From contig NZ_JAWKWO010000003.1 of assembly GCF_041397485.1 (NCBI RefSeq), forward strand, positions 248,001 through 312,000: a stretch of DNA of 64,000 nt, given 5' to 3'. The notes below the pieces were generated by a model. It was given only the letters and a program-made list of their open reading frames with translations, had not been told where the DNA came from and did not search any database. This DNA is from Zhengella sp020637775 (GTDB taxonomy: Bacteria; Pseudomonadota; Alphaproteobacteria; Rhizobiales; Rhizobiaceae). The translations under genes and the position numbers were made by a program. The first letter of the stretch is position 1; every line of letters starts with the position of its first letter. Below are positions 62,573-64,000 of the stretch, piece by piece.

Positions 62573-63528
62573 ACAGGCTTCCCATCATTGCCGGCGCGCT
62601 GGCTGTCGTGGCCATTGTCGTCTATTCGTCGATCTTCGTCGTGAATGCGCGTCAGCAGGCTATCGTCTTGCGATTTGGCGAGATCGTGGACGTGAAAACC
62701 GATCCGGGCATCTATTTCAAGTTGCCATTCGGTTTCACTGGCGCGGATAATGTCCAGATCATTGAAGACCGTATTCTGCGCTTCAGCCTCGAAGACATCC
62801 GTGTCCAGGTTTCGGGCGGCAAGTTCTATGTCGTGGACGCGTTCATGGCCTATCGGATCGAAGATCCGCGCGTCTTCCGCCAAGCGGTCTCCGGTTCGAT
62901 AACGCTCGCCGAGCAGCGACTGCGGACACGCATGGATGCGGCCTTGCGCCGGGTCTATGGTTTGCGCGGTTTCGAGGCGGCGCTCTCGGAAGAGCGCACC
63001 GAGATGATGCGTGAAGTGGCGCAGCAATTGACGCCGGACGCTGCTTCGCTGGGACTGAAGATAGAGGATGTTCGCATCCGCAGAACCGACCTTACCCAGG
63101 AGGTCTCCGAGCAGACCTATAATCGCATGAAGGCCGAGCGTCTTGCCGAGGCCGAGCGCCTGCGGGCCCGTGGCCGCGAAGCCGCACAGACGATCCGGGC
63201 GCGCGCCGACAGGCAGGTGGTCGAGATCGTTGCCGAAGCGCGCAAGGAATCCGAGATTCTGCGCGGTGAAGGCGAAGGCGAACGCAACCGGATCTTTGCC
63301 GAAGCATTTTCCCGGGATCCGGAGTTCTTCGAGTTCTATCGCTCGATGAGCGCCTATGAAAAGGCGCTCGAAAAGGACGGGACGACGATGATCCTGTCCC
63401 CGGAATCCGAATTCTTCCGGTATTTCGGTTACGGCGATGGTGCGCCGCCGGCGAACGGCAATCGCGCGTCAGGTGCGCCTGCCCAACCGGCAAGCACCCC
63501 GGCACCGGCATCGCAGTCGGCCCAGTGA
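62569..63528 (+). CDS. hflC: FtsH protease modulator HflC
   Basis: The 319-residue partner of HflK. An N-terminal transmembrane segment (about 5-27) is followed by the band-7 domain (VNARQQAIVLRFGEIV, DVRIRRTDLTQEVSEQTYNRMKAERLAEAERLRARGREAAQTIRARADRQ) and the conserved SAYEKALEKDGTTMILSPESEFFRYF. The last 30 residues are Pro/Ala-rich. It overlaps hflK by 4 bases, and a DUF2065 gene follows within 14 bases, as often seen in proteobacteria. Confidence 0.96.
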   Translation: MNRLPIIAGALAVVAIVVYSSIFVVNARQQAIVLRFGEIVDVKTDPGIYFKLPFGFTGADNVQIIEDRILRFSLEDIRVQVSGGKFYVVDAFMAYRIEDPRVFRQAVSGSITLAEQRLRTRMDAALRRVYGLRGFEAALSEERTEMMREVAQQLTPDAASLGLKIEDVRIRRTDLTQEVSEQTYNRMKAERLAEAERLRARGREAAQTIRARADRQVVEIVAEARKESEILRGEGEGERNRIFAEAFSRDPEFFEFYRSMSAYEKALEKDGTTMILSPESEFFRYFGYGDGAPPANGNRASGAPAQPASTPAPASQSAQ

Positions 63529-63541
63529 CCGGTGCATTGCG

Positions 63542-63727
63542 GTGAATGACTTCCTGACCGCCCTCGGACTCCTTCTGGTGTTCGAGGGCGTTCTTTATGG
63601 CGGGTTTCCCAAACTGGTCCGCCGGCTCGCGGAGCAACTGCAGTTCATGCCCGACAGCATGTTGCGGGCAGCAGGGCTGGTTGCCGTGGCTGCGGGCGTC
63701 CTGCTCGTGTGGATTGTCCGCGGATAA
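63542..63727 (+). CDS. DUF2065 small membrane protein
   Basis: A 61-residue protein with two hydrophobic helices: NDFLTALGLLLVFEGVLYGGFP and AAGLVAVAAGVLLVWIV. This is the DUF2065 (YjeT-like) family, which frequently follows hflC. The start is a GTG at 63542. Its role is unknown but a link with the HflKC/FtsH quality-control system is suggested by gene order. Confidence 0.85.
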   Translation: MNDFLTALGLLLVFEGVLYGGFPKLVRRLAEQLQFMPDSMLRAAGLVAVAAGVLLVWIVRG

Positions 63728-63843
63728 CGCGATTGTCAGACGGCTGTGCGTTTCGCCTCTGTGAAAACAGGTGAGACCGCCCTAATCTTGTGCCAACCAT
63801 CCGGCAATCTGACCGGATCGCCGCTGACCGGAGAACCAACCAA

Positions 63844-64000
63844 ATGCTTGCCAATGTGTTCAATCGCCTCCGTTATCCCCTGATTGCGGCCATGGGCGCC
63901 GTGGCAATTTCCGCTTCTCCGGTTGCGACGCTGCTTTCCGAACCCGTGCTGGCGCAGCAACGAGGGCCCGCTTCGGTCGCGGACCTTGCCGACAAGTTGC
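63844..64000 (+). CDS. Deg/HtrA-family periplasmic serine protease, N-terminal part only
   Basis: The first 52 codons of a gene that runs off the window end. The product begins with a basic region and a hydrophobic signal segment (PLIAAMGAVAISASPVATLLSEPVLAQ) followed by RGPASVADLADKL, the sequence usually found just before the protease domain of alphaproteobacterial DegP/DegQ proteins. GGAG precedes ATG 63844. Catalytic residues lie outside the window, so the family call rests on this short N-terminus and on the hflKC-DUF2065-deg order known in related genomes. Confidence 0.75.
   Translation, partial: MLANVFNRLRYPLIAAMGAVAISASPVATLLSEPVLAQQRGPASVADLADKL

Overview
The window is chromosomal DNA from an alphaproteobacterium, most likely a member of the Hyphomicrobiales (Rhizobiales). 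The evidence is a class A RNase P RNA beside the division/cell-wall (dcw) cluster, a long-linker FtsZ, a meso-DAP-type MurE, a DUF1127 protein, a DUF4169/RHH/SspB-alpha cluster, and a circularly permuted two-piece tmRNA gene whose tag reads ANDNYAEARLAA. Genes are dense, GC-rich and often overlap by 1-8 bases. No insertion sequence, prophage, CRISPR array or tRNA gene was seen. Genus-level assignment is not possible by eye.

Layout. 1-392: 3' part of rnpB. 405-1517 (-): PLP sulfur-amino-acid lyase. 1518-1935: control region of the dcw operon with three phased MraZ boxes. 1936-22826 (+): mraZ-rsmH-ftsL-ftsI-murE-murF-mraY-murD-ftsW-murG-murC-murB, an acyltransferase/SGNH gene, then ddl-ftsQ-ftsA-ftsZ, closed by a strong hairpin. 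This block makes lipid II (MurC-F, MraY, MurG, MurB, Ddl) and assembles the divisome (FtsL/I/W/Q/A/Z). As given, ftsW carries a one-base frameshift near 11781. 23117-29118: lpxC (lipid A), bamD (outer-membrane protein assembly), recN and ligA (DNA repair and replication).

29115-42529 is mixed housekeeping: DUF2461, the AzlCD amino-acid exporter, aminopeptidase P, DUF1127, PrmA overlapping a cation/proton antiporter, a SCO copper chaperone with a small membrane protein, CreA, a hexapeptide acyltransferase, DUF2189, an alpha/beta hydrolase overlapping a BaiN-like flavoprotein, a short PhnA and an LdhA-type dehydrogenase. 42649-53898 holds isocitrate lyase, a glutamine-amidotransferase-like protein, a secreted hydrolase-like protein, a UvrD/PcrA helicase, an unusual kinase-like fusion protein, a CBS-domain ClC protein, a thioesterase and a GlcD/Dld-type FAD oxidase.

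53966-64000: a large AsmA-family protein that seems to need a CTG start; a minus-strand group of ssrA, sspB, DUF4169 and RHH (tmRNA tag and its ClpXP adaptor side by side); DUF2853; thyA-folA (thymidylate and folate); hflK-hflC-DUF2065 followed by the start of a Deg/HtrA protease (membrane protein quality control), cut by the window edge.

No wholly new multi-gene system is evident. The best leads are the acyltransferase inside the dcw cluster, the kinase/AMP-ligase-C-domain fusion, the ftsW frameshift, the CTG start of the AsmA protein and the ssrA-sspB pairing.
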